Assembly (NCBI RefSeq): GCF_002355435.1
Contig: NZ_AP017313.1
Coordinates: forward strand, 620,001-684,000
DNA: 64,000 nt
Origin: Mucilaginibacter gotjawali
Lineage (GTDB): Bacteria > Bacteroidota > Bacteroidia > Sphingobacteriales > Sphingobacteriaceae
Reading direction: 5' to 3'
Below are positions 45,993-54,500 of this stretch, one piece after another. Below the pieces are notes generated by a model. That model made no database searches and was not told the DNA's origin. It was given only the letters and a program-made list of their open reading frames with translations. Made by a program: the position numbers and the translations under genes. The stretch's first letter is position 1. Every line of letters begins with the position of its first letter.

Positions 45993-46172
45993 TTATCGCT
46001 TTTTTAGCAGCACAACCATCAGCCAAATGATTGAAAATGCCTGCACCATCAGCATACTCCCGAATAATAAGCTGCTGCCCGGCCAGTTCATTATTTTTAA
46101 CAGCATGGCTGCCATCATAAAAGCAAAACTGGCTATAAACAATACAAGCGGGTATCGGTAATTGGAAAACAT
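45993..46172 (-). CDS. Small two-helix membrane protein
   Basis: A 59-residue protein from ATG 46172 with two predicted transmembrane helices (YPLVLFIASFAFMMAAMLLK; MLMVQAFSIIWLMVVLL) and a KKR cytoplasmic end. It resembles the helical-hairpin part of GldL-type proteins (helix, KIMNWPG, helix), a known Bacteroidota pattern. The gene lies 8 bases after the next upstream small membrane gene, so they form a pair. Confidence 0.65.
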   Translation of the reverse strand: MFSNYRYPLVLFIASFAFMMAAMLLKIMNWPGSSLLFGSMLMVQAFSIIWLMVVLLKKR

Positions 46173-46180
46173 CAATTAAT

Positions 46181-46366
46181 TTATTTAGCCCTTTTTTGTT
46201 TGATATAGGCAAATATAGCAGGTGATTTCAGGATCAGTAAGGCAACTGCGCCGCCGGCTATAATACTGCTCCAGGTTTCTACTTTTGGGTCGAAATTCAT
46301 CAAACTGACAACCACCATTATGATGGCAAGAATGCCCACAAACATATACAAGTAAATATTTTTCAT
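46181..46366 (-). CDS. Small two-helix membrane protein
   Basis: A 61-residue protein with two predicted transmembrane helices (YLYMFVGILAIIMVVVSLM; WSSIIAGGAVALLILKS) and a basic C-terminus (KQKRAK). Function unknown. It is cotranscribed with the 45993-46172 gene, and its upstream region runs into the MITE-like element. Confidence 0.65.
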   Translation of the reverse strand: MKNIYLYMFVGILAIIMVVVSLMNFDPKVETWSSIIAGGAVALLILKSPAIFAYIKQKRAK

Positions 46367-46428
46367 ACTGCGAAATACGCAACCGGTTAGGCTGTAAATC
46401 TAAATAAAAATAGCAGGAATATTACGCC

Positions 46429-46631
46429 GAGTGCACTTCAAATTGTCGCATAACCACCATGTGTTCCGATGGAACATAAATTGCCTTTATTTTAAGCTAC
46501 CAACCAGACGTCCCTATGGGACGAACGAATAAAATGTCCCTGCGGGACATCTCGTGGGTAGAAAAAACATACAACAAGGGGCATGTTCCGTAGGAACATT
46601 TGGTGCCTTTGCGACAATTTGAATTGCACCT
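46429..46631. mobile_element. MITE-like element with TIRs and 9-bp target duplication
   Basis: The ends GTGCACTTCAAATTGTCGC (46431-46449) and GCGACAATTTGAATTGCAC (46611-46629) are inverted repeats with one mismatch in 19. TATTACGCC occurs on both sides (46420-46428 and 46632-46640), as expected for a target duplication. Inside are four short palindromes, each with a 3-base centre: 46462-46476, 46510-46522, 46534-46550 and 46583-46599. No ORF is present. The right duplication contains the stop codon of the DUF3999-type gene. Confidence 0.8.
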
Positions 46632-46633
46632 TA

Positions 46634-47863
46634 TTACGCCTTCCCGGTTTTGTTGTTAACCTCGGTCACCATTTTCCACGTTAGCAGGATTAGCAGCAAC
46701 AGGGCCGCGATGATCGCGATCCAGATGATCATACCGTTATCTTTCTTAATTATCGTCGTATGTATTTGATAGGTCGTGTTTTTGATAACAGCCGTATGGC
46801 TGATTTCCGGTATGCGCTGATGAATGCTGTCGATAAAAAACTTCAGGTCGTAATCAGGTGCGGGGGCTTTTTTATCGCCCGTTAAAATTTTATAAGATTG
46901 CCCAGCATCGAGGTAGCTTACTATAAACTGATCCGCCTGGAAAACCCTGATGTTTTTTATGCTGAGCGGTAAGTTATCGCCATTATCAATCTGCAATTCA
47001 AGTTCGTTCCCCTTGGCGGCAAACAGCAGGCTGTTGCTTTTGCCCGGGAATAGTTCCGCGTTGCTCACCGGTATGCGGTCTTGTTTGTCCATCTGGTAAA
47101 TGGCAACGTCCCGCCTGTAATATTTGGGCGCGGTTATAGTTAGTTCTATCTTGTTAACCAGGTAATTATCATTTAGCCTGATATCGATATAAGTTACCTT
47201 ATTGCTGTCCTTCTGACTAACGCGGGCGTCCGGTACCTCAAAATACGACTTTGAAACCGATTGCTCAGTATAAATACCCGCTTCCAGGAATTTTAACGGC
47301 GCTTTGTTTTTATCATTTACCAATAGTTTTAAATAGCGGTAATTGCTTGCAGGGAACGAGAGCGATTGCAAATAGGCGCCTCGGCTGTTTAAGCCAGCTT
47401 GCTGTAATGGAACGTCTTCCTCAATAGCGAACCAACGTTGCAGGTCGTCACTGCCCGATATATTTACGTTGCGTTTTACCGCGGTGTTCCTGAGTTTTAC
47501 CCAGAGCATATTTACGGGCAGGCTTTCCCTGTTTTCAATAACATAGGAAGTGCCTGTATCAGTTTTTGAAGCAACCCCTACCCCCGGGAATACCATAAAC
47601 TTTTCGTTAGCAGGCTGCGGGAGGTTATCAGCCATTATATAGGGTACAAAATACCCCTTTTGGTTGACCAGGCGGATATCCGACAGGTCGGCATTGCTTT
47701 TTGCAACAAGCGCCGGCTGCAGGCTTATTTTATAAAACCCGGCTGAATCTGTTTTAGGAATAGTAGCCGCGTATTTAAAAGTGTTTTGTGCCGACGCAGA
47801 AAACAGTGCGCAAAACATTCCCGCTAAAAATAGTCCCGCTTTATTCTTTTGACTTCGCCTCAT
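46634..47863 (-). CDS. DUF3999-family exported membrane protein
   Basis: A 409-residue protein from ATG 47863 with a signal peptide (ending LFSASAQN), a beta-rich periplasmic part (discoidin-like strands such as VNISGSDDLQRWFAIEED) and one C-terminal transmembrane helix (IWIAIIAALLLLILLTWKMV). DUF3999 genes commonly follow DUF2339 genes, as here (23-bp overlap). Function unknown. The stop codon lies in the target duplication of the adjacent MITE-like element. Confidence 0.82.
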   Translation of the reverse strand: MRRSQKNKAGLFLAGMFCALFSASAQNTFKYAATIPKTDSAGFYKISLQPALVAKSNADLSDIRLVNQKGYFVPYIMADNLPQPANEKFMVFPGVGVASKTDTGTSYVIENRESLPVNMLWVKLRNTAVKRNVNISGSDDLQRWFAIEEDVPLQQAGLNSRGAYLQSLSFPASNYRYLKLLVNDKNKAPLKFLEAGIYTEQSVSKSYFEVPDARVSQKDSNKVTYIDIRLNDNYLVNKIELTITAPKYYRRDVAIYQMDKQDRIPVSNAELFPGKSNSLLFAAKGNELELQIDNGDNLPLSIKNIRVFQADQFIVSYLDAGQSYKILTGDKKAPAPDYDLKFFIDSIHQRIPEISHTAVIKNTTYQIHTTIIKKDNGMIIWIAIIAALLLLILLTWKMVTEVNNKTGKA

Positions 47864-50243
47864 CGTCCACAATAATTTTTTTAACTTTTTGGTACATAAA
47901 AGATATGATGAGCAATAACACGCCCAGGCAAAAGAATGCTGCTATCTTGCCGGCAACCGGGATGTTGTTAATATCGAATATAAACAGTTTTAACAACGTA
48001 ATGGTAAACAGGGTTAATGAAATAATGCGCAGATTCCGTTGTTTGTTGCGCATCCCCAGCCACATCAGGATAAATGAGATCACGCCCCATAATACGGGTA
48101 GCGTAGTTTTAATATAGACGGTTTGGATAGTATCTACACTGTTTTGTTTTGAAAAAAACAGCAATTCGCCCAGCAGGCAAATTTCTAAACTAAAAAAAGC
48201 CACAATTCCTGCGGATAACAGCCAGGCGCAGGCATCTTTTGTGGTATTGCTAAACTTATCCCGGCAAAGACGGATGATGCTGTAAAATATCATCGCTATA
48301 AAAATATCACTCACCCAGTGAACGGCAAAGTGCGACACGCTGATCTTTTTCAACTCCAGCATTTCTGCCAATTGGGTAAAAAATACCGGCGCCAAAAACA
48401 GGTAAAAAGTAGCGGTACAGGCCAACAAGGTTAAGGATAGTTCCCAGTTATAATCAGCGCCGTTTAACCTCGCTGAGATAAGACGGAACAGGTAAACAAA
48501 AACCGGGACATACAGCGCCAGGTACAAAATATTGATGCTGGTATTTGGGTAGTAGCTGGAAAACTGGTGGTTAACCTCCAGCAATCCGCCTAAAAACAAC
48601 AGGGTAATGGCAACAATACGAAACATGTTTTTATTGATGGAGAAACCATTAAGTGCCTGCTCCTTGTCTCTTTTTACCAAAATATAAAGCAGGTACGAGC
48701 TTACCGCTGCAACCATAATGGTAATAAATCCTTTATTGGCAATGATGGCAAGGTGGGTGCCTGAATTTACATAAACATTGGAAATATCCATCAGCAGGCT
48801 AAAGATCATCGCGATGAAGATGACGATAGAGGTCAGTTTCATTAACCTGATGGATGATTTAAGGTAAAGCCAGTAAAGCAGCACCGTTTCAGATGCCCAG
48901 AACAGGGTAATGTTATTGCCATGCAGTTGGATGGGTGCAGTTAGTGAAATAAAGGTAAGGGTGATGCCGATGAGCAGGTAAAGAATATTCGGGTCGACAG
49001 TTTTTTTACGGAACAGGATATACGACAGCACCAGGTTAATTAATGCCAGCGCCGCGCTGAACAAGCCCCGGTATTGAGGTAGTCCCATTTCGGTTAACAA
49101 ATACAGGCCTGCTGCAAAGTACAGCGCGGTATTGATGAGCAAAATGCTGAAATCAACCGCCAGGAAGCTTTTGTTTTCGCGGATGTTGTTGATGATATTG
49201 ATGATGAAGAACAGCAAATAAAAGATAGTAGCGTATCTCAAGCCGATGTAATAATTGGCGCCGGTTAGGGTATACAATACGGTTGCAAAAACAATAACTG
49301 ATAAACCAAATGATGAAATATTGAGGATACGCCAGGCCTTAAAATAAGCAATGACGAGCAACCCGGCATTTAAAATAAGCAGGTAAATAAAAAGCCCGTT
49401 GTAATTGTTAGTGCCGTTACTCACCAAAAATGGGCTGGCGAAACCGCCGATAAGGGCTATAACGGCCAGTTCCTGCTTGTCATACAACAACGCAAGCAGC
49501 ACCGCGAAAATGGTGATGACTATCAGGATGCATAGGGCCACTAACTGGCTAAACAGGTGGAACTCCTGAAAAGCGAGGGTAATGGTAAAATAAAAAACAG
49601 CCAAACCGCCGCCCGTTAATACCGAGCTAAAGGCTTTATAGCTATTGCGCATGCGGTGGGCAAATCCAACTAAAATAGCGCCGCAAAAAATGCCGATACC
49701 CACGCGTCCGACCGGGCCTACCCAATTGTTATCAATGGCATATTTTACAAAAAAACCGATGGCCAGTACCAAAATGGCGATACCGATTTTATTCACCAGG
49801 TTTTCGCCAATGAATTTTTCAAGATCGGGATAGCGTTCAAAAAATGATGGTTCCGGTTCGGGTTGCGGAGTACGGAAATTTGGCTGCGGATCGAGCGTTT
49901 TTACAGGCCGGTGCAGGTTGGCCATCACATCATAAATAACCTCGGTGTGTTTTTCAATAACAGGCTCGGGTTTAACCTCAACGGGTTTTGGCGGCTCCGG
50001 CAGTTTGAATTCCTGCGGAATTGCCGGGCCGGGGACTTTTTCTTCAATAGTTGGTAAAGCCGGCATCGGCCTTGGCTCAGGTTTAGGGCTTTCTGCGGAT
50101 TTGGTTTGCTGGAACTGCCTGAGTAAATTTTGCAGCTCAGCGATCCTGTACTCCAGGTCCCTGAATTTATCGTTGATGCCCGATCTGTTGGTGATGAGCA
50201 GAACAAGGATTACTAAAAGTAAAATGATGGTGATTGCGTCCAT
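47841..50243 (-). CDS. DUF2339-family polytopic membrane protein
   Basis: An 800-residue protein from ATG 50243 (MDAITIILLLVILVLLI); the longer frame to 50312 adds an unlikely N-terminus. An N-terminal helix, a coiled coil and a proline-rich linker (about 35-115) are followed by more than twenty predicted transmembrane helices, starting with the typical segment LEKFIGENLVNKIGIAILVLAIGFFVKYAID. The role of the family is unknown; it may take part in cell-envelope work. It is paired with DUF3999. Confidence 0.88.
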   Translation of the reverse strand: MDAITIILLLVILVLLITNRSGINDKFRDLEYRIAELQNLLRQFQQTKSAESPKPEPRPMPALPTIEEKVPGPAIPQEFKLPEPPKPVEVKPEPVIEKHTEVIYDVMANLHRPVKTLDPQPNFRTPQPEPEPSFFERYPDLEKFIGENLVNKIGIAILVLAIGFFVKYAIDNNWVGPVGRVGIGIFCGAILVGFAHRMRNSYKAFSSVLTGGGLAVFYFTITLAFQEFHLFSQLVALCILIVITIFAVLLALLYDKQELAVIALIGGFASPFLVSNGTNNYNGLFIYLLILNAGLLVIAYFKAWRILNISSFGLSVIVFATVLYTLTGANYYIGLRYATIFYLLFFIINIINNIRENKSFLAVDFSILLINTALYFAAGLYLLTEMGLPQYRGLFSAALALINLVLSYILFRKKTVDPNILYLLIGITLTFISLTAPIQLHGNNITLFWASETVLLYWLYLKSSIRLMKLTSIVIFIAMIFSLLMDISNVYVNSGTHLAIIANKGFITIMVAAVSSYLLYILVKRDKEQALNGFSINKNMFRIVAITLLFLGGLLEVNHQFSSYYPNTSINILYLALYVPVFVYLFRLISARLNGADYNWELSLTLLACTATFYLFLAPVFFTQLAEMLELKKISVSHFAVHWVSDIFIAMIFYSIIRLCRDKFSNTTKDACAWLLSAGIVAFFSLEICLLGELLFFSKQNSVDTIQTVYIKTTLPVLWGVISFILMWLGMRNKQRNLRIISLTLFTITLLKLFIFDINNIPVAGKIAAFFCLGVLLLIISFMYQKVKKIIVDDEAKSKE

Positions 50244-50569
50244 AATGCGAGGTTGGTGAAATAAAGGTAGAAGATTTAGAGAGAAAACGCAGCATCGCCT
50301 GAAATAATGCAAGGAAAAGGCAAATGCGGTAGGGCGGGTTTAGCCTTAAGGATCTTGCTGATGTACACTATCCACGTATAACGCACCAATGACCGTGAAT
50401 GTGTAAAATATCGGTAACTAATAACAAAAATAAAAAAGCCGTGCCCCTTGATATGGAACACGGCAGGTTGCGTACCTAACGGCACGCTATACGTTTCTTT
50501 TTTATTTTTCTACCGATATTTTGCTCCTGAGCATCGAATGCTTTATACAAATAGAATTGGATTGAAAAA
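50244..50569. repeat. Gene-free stretch with long inverted repeat
   Basis: The arms AAAATATCGGTA (50405-50416) plus AAAAATAAAAAAG (50426-50438) pair with CTTTTTTATTTTT (50497-50509) plus TACCGATATTTT (50511-50522). Inside are a GCCGTG/CACGGC hairpin and GCGTACCTAACGGCACGC; just outside is GCTCCTGAGC (50523-50532). No ORF is convincing. The short palindromes with CC/GG centres resemble those of the MITE-like element at 46.5 kb. Confidence 0.65.
50427..50464 (-). terminator. Terminator after pyrH
   Basis: On the minus strand GCCGTG (50459-50464) pairs with CACGGC (50438-50443), followed by TTTTTTATTTTT. It stops transcripts coming from pyrH. Confidence 0.65.
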
Positions 50570-51277
50570 TTATTCTTTCACCAAAGTACCAATCGGTTCG
50601 CCCAAAGCAATTTTCATAAAATTGCCTGGTTTGTTCATATCAAAAACAATGATGGGCAGCTTGTTTTCCTGGCAAAGGGTAATGGCGGTCATGTCCATTA
50701 CATTAAGGCCTTTGTCGTAAACTTCCTGGTAGGTGATGTTTTCGTAACGGGTGGCCGAAGGGTCTTTTTCAGGATCGGCGGTGTAGATGCCGTCAACGCG
50801 GGTGCCTTTTAGTACTACGTCGGCTTTTATTTCAATAGCGCGCAGGGAAGCGGCAGTGTCTGTGGTAAAGTAAGGGTTACCGGTGCCGGCGCCAAAGATC
50901 ACAATTTTGCGTTCTTCCAAATGGTGCATGGCGCGGCGGCGGATGTAGGGCTCGCAGATCTGCTCCATTTTAATGGCCGATTGCAGGCGAGTTTCAACCC
51001 CAATACTTTCCAATGCGTTTTGCAGCGCCATACAGTTGATTACGGTAGCCAGCATGCCCATATAATCGGCCTGGGCGCGGTCCATACCCGATTTCTCGGC
51101 GCTCAGGCCGCGGAAGATATTTCCGCCACCAACCACAATGGCCATTTCTATGCCCTTATCATGCACATCCTTAATGTCATGTGCATACTGTAAAACCTGT
51201 TTGTTATCAATTCCGTATTGCTTGTCGCCCATCAGCGACTCTCCGCTAAGTTTTAAAAGGATCCTTTTATATGTCAT
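50570..51277 (-). CDS. pyrH: UMP kinase
   Basis: A 235-residue amino-acid-kinase-fold protein that phosphorylates UMP to UDP with ATP. Signatures: [14 protein letters not shown] at the N-terminus, [12 protein letters not shown], the nucleotide loop [17 protein letters not shown] and [15 protein letters not shown]. Length is normal for bacterial PyrH. In many genomes pyrH follows rpsB and tsf; here nagA lies between. Confidence 0.97.
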   Translation of the reverse strand: MTYKRILLKLSGESLMGDKQYGIDNKQVLQYAHDIKDVHDKGIEMAIVVGGGNIFRGLSAEKSGMDRAQADYMGMLATVINCMALQNALESIGVETRLQSAIKMEQICEPYIRRRAMHHLEERKIVIFGAGTGNPYFTTDTAASLRAIEIKADVVLKGTRVDGIYTADPEKDPSATRYENITYQEVYDKGLNVMDMTAITLCQENKLPIIVFDMNKPGNFMKIALGEPIGTLVKE

Positions 51278-51290
51278 GAGGTCGTTTTGT

Positions 51291-51298
51291 CAAAAATA
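51291..51298 (-). promoter_or_regulatory. -7 element of pyrH
   Basis: On the minus strand TATTTTTG matches TAnnTTTG, 14 bases before ATG 51277. No clear -33 TTTG is seen. The palindrome TGCCTGCCGGCA (51356-51367) lies further upstream and also occurs by the IS element. Confidence 0.45.
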
Positions 51299-51393
51299 GA
51301 GAAATATGTTCAGTGTTAAAATTTTATGTCAGATTTGTTAAGTAATACACAAACCTGCCTGCCGGCAAGTTGCACGAATTTTTTCGGATTACA

Positions 51394-52512
51394 CTAATTA
51401 CCCGGGATCAATATTCCTTTGAAAATAGTGCTTTGTACTTCGAAGTTATCATTAAAAACGATCATATCCGCATCGCAGCCGGGTGCTATCATTCCTTTCT
51501 TATCCATTTTAGCTAATTGCGCCGGGTATAACGAAGCCATATTAATAGCTTCGGCAAGGGAAATGCCAACGTGTTCCACGCAGTTTTGTACAGCTTTTAA
51601 CATCGTAAGGCAGGAGCCGGATAGGGTGCCGTCAGGCATTACAAAGCGGTCGCCGGTAAACTGGTGCTGGTAGGTCCCTTTTGAAGCGGCAGTAACCCTG
51701 TCGGTTATCAAAAACAGCTTATCGCCCAGTTCGCGTTTGGCCAGGCGCACCATGGCAAAATCAACATGGATCCCATCGTTTACAATGCTGGTGTATGGCC
51801 GCTCCTCAAAAATTGCAGGGATGTAGCCAGGGTCCCGGTGGTGCATTTGGGGCATGGCATTAAATAAATGGGTAACAGCCGGGATGGGTTTATTTAAAAA
51901 CGACTTGCCCTCGGCGTAGCTGGCATTGCTGTGGCCGGATGACAGGATAACCCCATGATCGTGCAGGTAATTTATGACTTCCTGGTCCTGCAGTTCAGGC
52001 GCAATGGTCATCATTTTAATTACCCCGTCCGCACTTTCTATCCAGCGCTGCACTTCGGCAAGCGTGCCTTTTTTAATCAGTTGGGCAGGGTGGGCACCCT
52101 TTTTTATAGGGTTAAGATATGGGCCTTCCAGGTGTAATCCCCAAAAGTTTCCCTTGCAGGTTTCACGGTAAATTTTCGCCGATTCAATGCCTCTTTCTAC
52201 AATGTCATTGGTGTTGGTGCCAATAGTTGCAAAAAAGCCGGTGGTCCCTTCGCTTAACAGGTCCGATTCCATGCGTTCCAGTGCATCAACTTCCGGTTCG
52301 CCGGCAAACAATTTGCCGCCGCTGCCGTAAATCTGGAGGTCAATTAAGCCAGGAGCAAGAAAAGCGTTATGCAAATCGGTTTTGTGGGCCTGTTCAGGAA
52401 TGGAGTGTTCCGGAACGATGTCAATGACCTGGCCATTGCTGATCAGTACAGCTTTGCCATGGCTGATGTTGCCATCAGTAATGAGTTGAAGGTTGTGGAG
52501 TGCAGTTATCAT
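51394..52512 (-). CDS. nagA: N-acetylglucosamine-6-phosphate deacetylase
   Basis: A 372-residue amidohydrolase-fold enzyme from ATG 52512; the TTG at 52521 is less likely. It removes acetate from GlcNAc-6-phosphate in amino-sugar use. Signatures: APGLIDLQIYGSGG, GLHLEGPYLNPIKKGAH (metal Glu), SSGHSNASY and VTHLFNAMPQMHHR (metal-binding His), and LITDRVTAAS near the catalytic Asp. It may use sugars released by the GH20-type enzyme in this window (inference). Confidence 0.95.
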   Translation of the reverse strand: MITALHNLQLITDGNISHGKAVLISNGQVIDIVPEHSIPEQAHKTDLHNAFLAPGLIDLQIYGSGGKLFAGEPEVDALERMESDLLSEGTTGFFATIGTNTNDIVERGIESAKIYRETCKGNFWGLHLEGPYLNPIKKGAHPAQLIKKGTLAEVQRWIESADGVIKMMTIAPELQDQEVINYLHDHGVILSSGHSNASYAEGKSFLNKPIPAVTHLFNAMPQMHHRDPGYIPAIFEERPYTSIVNDGIHVDFAMVRLAKRELGDKLFLITDRVTAASKGTYQHQFTGDRFVMPDGTLSGSCLTMLKAVQNCVEHVGISLAEAINMASLYPAQLAKMDKKGMIAPGCDADMIVFNDNFEVQSTIFKGILIPGN

Positions 52513-52519
52513 ATAAGTC

Positions 52520-52634
52520 AAGCCCCTCTAAATCTCCTCCGCCTATTGGCGGAGAGACTTTTTGCGAAGTATATTAAATATAAAACTATTCTCTTTAAAG
52601 CCCTCCCTACCGGGGAGGGTTGGGTGGGGCTGCA
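52520..52634. repeat. Dispersed intergenic repeat with two hairpins
   Basis: The stretch begins AGCCCCTCTAAATCTCC and ends GGGTTGGGTGGGGCT, so AGCCCC and GGGGCT form its ends. Inside are CTCCGCC-TATT-GGCGGAG (52537-52554) and CCCTCCC-TACC-GGGGAGGG. From memory, similar units are common between Bacteroidota genes. No ORF. Confidence 0.55.
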
Positions 52635-52664
52635 AAAAAAATCCCCCCGATAAATCGGGGGGAT
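52634..52664 (-). terminator. Rho-independent terminator after tsf
   Basis: ATCCCCCCGA (52641-52650) pairs with TCGGGGGGAT (52655-52664), loop TAAA. On the minus strand it is followed by a run of T. It lies 8 bases after the tsf stop codon. Confidence 0.9.
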
Positions 52665-52672
52665 TAAAATAT

Positions 52673-53512
52673 TTAAGCTCCTAAAGCAACCCGCTTAAAC
52701 GCGGTTACTGTTAATCCCTTGTCAACCCCGTTTAAAAACTGGGCCACGCTTTTGGATGGGTCCTTTACAAACTCCTGGTTCAATAAAGTTGAATCTTTGT
52801 AGAATTTGTTCAGTTTACCTGCAGCGATTTTTTCAACCATTGCTTCTGGCTTGCCTTCCAAACGGATCTGTTCTTTAGCAATTTCCAATTCGCGTTCAAT
52901 AGTAGTAGCGTCAACGCCATCTTTATCAATAGCAACAGGGCTCATCGCTGCAATTTGCATTGCCACGTCTTTACCTGCGTCATCGGCTCCGGCTACATCT
53001 GCGCTTAAACCTACCAATACACCTAAACGGTAATTGCCATGGATATAAGCGATCACTTTCTCAGCTTCGATTACTTCATATTTAGATACGCCGATCTTTT
53101 CGCCGATTTTACCTGTTTTGTCGATAACGGCTTCGCCGATTTTCTGACCATCAACAGCAAGATCATTCAGTGCTTCCAGGGAAGCAGGGTTGTTTTCAAC
53201 GGCAACGGTAGCGATCGCGTTAGCAAAAGCAATAAATTCAGCGTTTTTAGCCACGAAATCAGTTTCGCAGTTCAATTCGATAATTACACCACGTTTGCCA
53301 TCAGCCGAAGTACGTGCAATAACCACACCTTCGTTTGATTCACGGTCCTGGCGGCTTGCAGCCACTTTAGCACCTTTTTTTCTTAAAAAATCAATGGCCG
53401 CTTCAAAATCACCATTGGTTTCAGTTAAAGCTTTTTTGCAATCCATCATACCCGCACCAGTTTGCTGGCGCAGTTTGTTTACGTCGGCTGCAGATATTGT
53501 TACTGTAGACAT
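52673..53512 (-). CDS. tsf: Translation elongation factor Ts
   Basis: A 279-residue EF-Ts that recycles EF-Tu-GDP. It has the N-terminal UBA-like domain (ADVNKLRQQTGAGMMDCKKAL), the motif GVVIARTSADGKRGVIIELNCETDFVAKN (in part NCETDFVAKN) and a C-terminal helical module ending in FLNGVDKGLTVTAFKR. It lies downstream of rpsB, as in most bacteria. A 26-base imperfect hairpin fills most of the 94-base gap to rpsB. Confidence 0.97.
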   Translation of the reverse strand: MSTVTISAADVNKLRQQTGAGMMDCKKALTETNGDFEAAIDFLRKKGAKVAASRQDRESNEGVVIARTSADGKRGVIIELNCETDFVAKNAEFIAFANAIATVAVENNPASLEALNDLAVDGQKIGEAVIDKTGKIGEKIGVSKYEVIEAEKVIAYIHGNYRLGVLVGLSADVAGADDAGKDVAMQIAAMSPVAIDKDGVDATTIERELEIAKEQIRLEGKPEAMVEKIAAGKLNKFYKDSTLLNQEFVKDPSKSVAQFLNGVDKGLTVTAFKRVALGA

Positions 53513-53538
53513 TTTTGTATGTTTATTAGTTAAGTGGT

Positions 53539-53601
53539 GAGTGGTGAATAGTGAGTAGTGAGGATTATAAAAAACTCACCATTCACAACTCACCACTCAC
53601 A
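53539..53601. repeat. Imperfect long hairpin between rpsB and tsf
   Basis: A GTGA-rich arm (about 53539-53564, GTGAGTGGTGAATAGTGAG...) and a complementary arm (about 53576-53601, ...AACTCACCACTCAC) pair at 22 of 26 positions around an ATTATAAAAAA loop. Each arm is itself built from GTGANTRG units. Confidence 0.65.
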
Positions 53602-53606
53602 AATAA

Positions 53607-54482
53607 TTATTCCTCAGTTTTTTCAGCTGCAGGTGTTTCATCAGCTACTGCCGCTTCAGCTTCAACAGCCGATTTGCGTGCACGTTTGCCGCCTTCACCC
53701 TGTGCAGAACGATCTGCAGGTGCAGCTGCTTCAGGAGCATCAGCTTTTGCTTTCGCAACTGCCGCTTCTTTTTCAGCTTCGTCTTCTTTTTCGCGTTTGC
53801 GTTCTTCCAAACCTTCAACTATTGCCTGGATGATGATACCGGTGATCAATGAAATTGATTTGGTTGCATCGTCATTTGCAGGGATAGGGAAATCGATGTT
53901 CGAAGGATCAGAGTTGGTATCCACCATCGCAAAGGTAGGGATATTCAATTTTAATGCTTCCGAAACAGCGATGTGTTCCTTTTTAACGTCGATCAAAAAT
54001 AAAGCTGCAGGTAAACGGTTCAGGTCAGAGATCCCGCCTAATAAAGTTTCCAGTTTAATACGCTCGCGCTGTATCATCAGCCTTTCTTTTTTCGAAAGGT
54101 TTGCATAAGTACCGTCTTTAGTCAATTTATCGATGTTTGACATCTTTTTGATCGACTTGCGTACAGTAGCAAAGTTGGTTAACATACCACCTAACCACCT
54201 TTCGGTGATGAAAGGCATGTTTACTGTTTTCGCATAATCAGCAACGATGTCTTTCGCTTGTTTCTTTGTCGCTACGAATAATACTTTACGTCCTGATTTT
54301 ACAATTTGTTTTATAGCTGCAGCAGCTTCTTCAACCTTGGTTAAGGTTTTATTTAAATCGATAATGTGGATACCGTTGCGCTCCATAAAAATGTACTGCG
54401 ACATTTTTGGGTCCCATTTGCGGGTAAGGTGACCAAAGTGTACACCTGCATCCAGTAAATCCTGATATGTTGTTCTTGCCAT
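53607..54482 (-). CDS. rpsB: 30S ribosomal protein S2
   Basis: A 291-residue S2 with the family motifs DAGVHFGHLTRKWDPKM, FVATKKQAKDIV and the C-terminal PTFAMVDTNSDPSNIDFPIPANDDA. The conserved core ends near residue 232. About 60 extra residues follow, rich in Ala, Glu and Lys with a probable disordered acidic end. Such tails are common in Bacteroidota. First rpsB, then tsf on the minus strand. Confidence 0.97.
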   Translation of the reverse strand: MARTTYQDLLDAGVHFGHLTRKWDPKMSQYIFMERNGIHIIDLNKTLTKVEEAAAAIKQIVKSGRKVLFVATKKQAKDIVADYAKTVNMPFITERWLGGMLTNFATVRKSIKKMSNIDKLTKDGTYANLSKKERLMIQRERIKLETLLGGISDLNRLPAALFLIDVKKEHIAVSEALKLNIPTFAMVDTNSDPSNIDFPIPANDDATKSISLITGIIIQAIVEGLEERKREKEDEAEKEAAVAKAKADAPEAAAPADRSAQGEGGKRARKSAVEAEAAVADETPAAEKTEE

Positions 54483-54500
54483 TTTGTTGTCCTCCTTTGA

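Noticed and set aside
53539..53601. Possible rho-independent terminator between rpsB and tsf
   Set aside because: On the coding (minus) strand no T run follows the full hairpin, so it was listed as a repeat, not a terminator.
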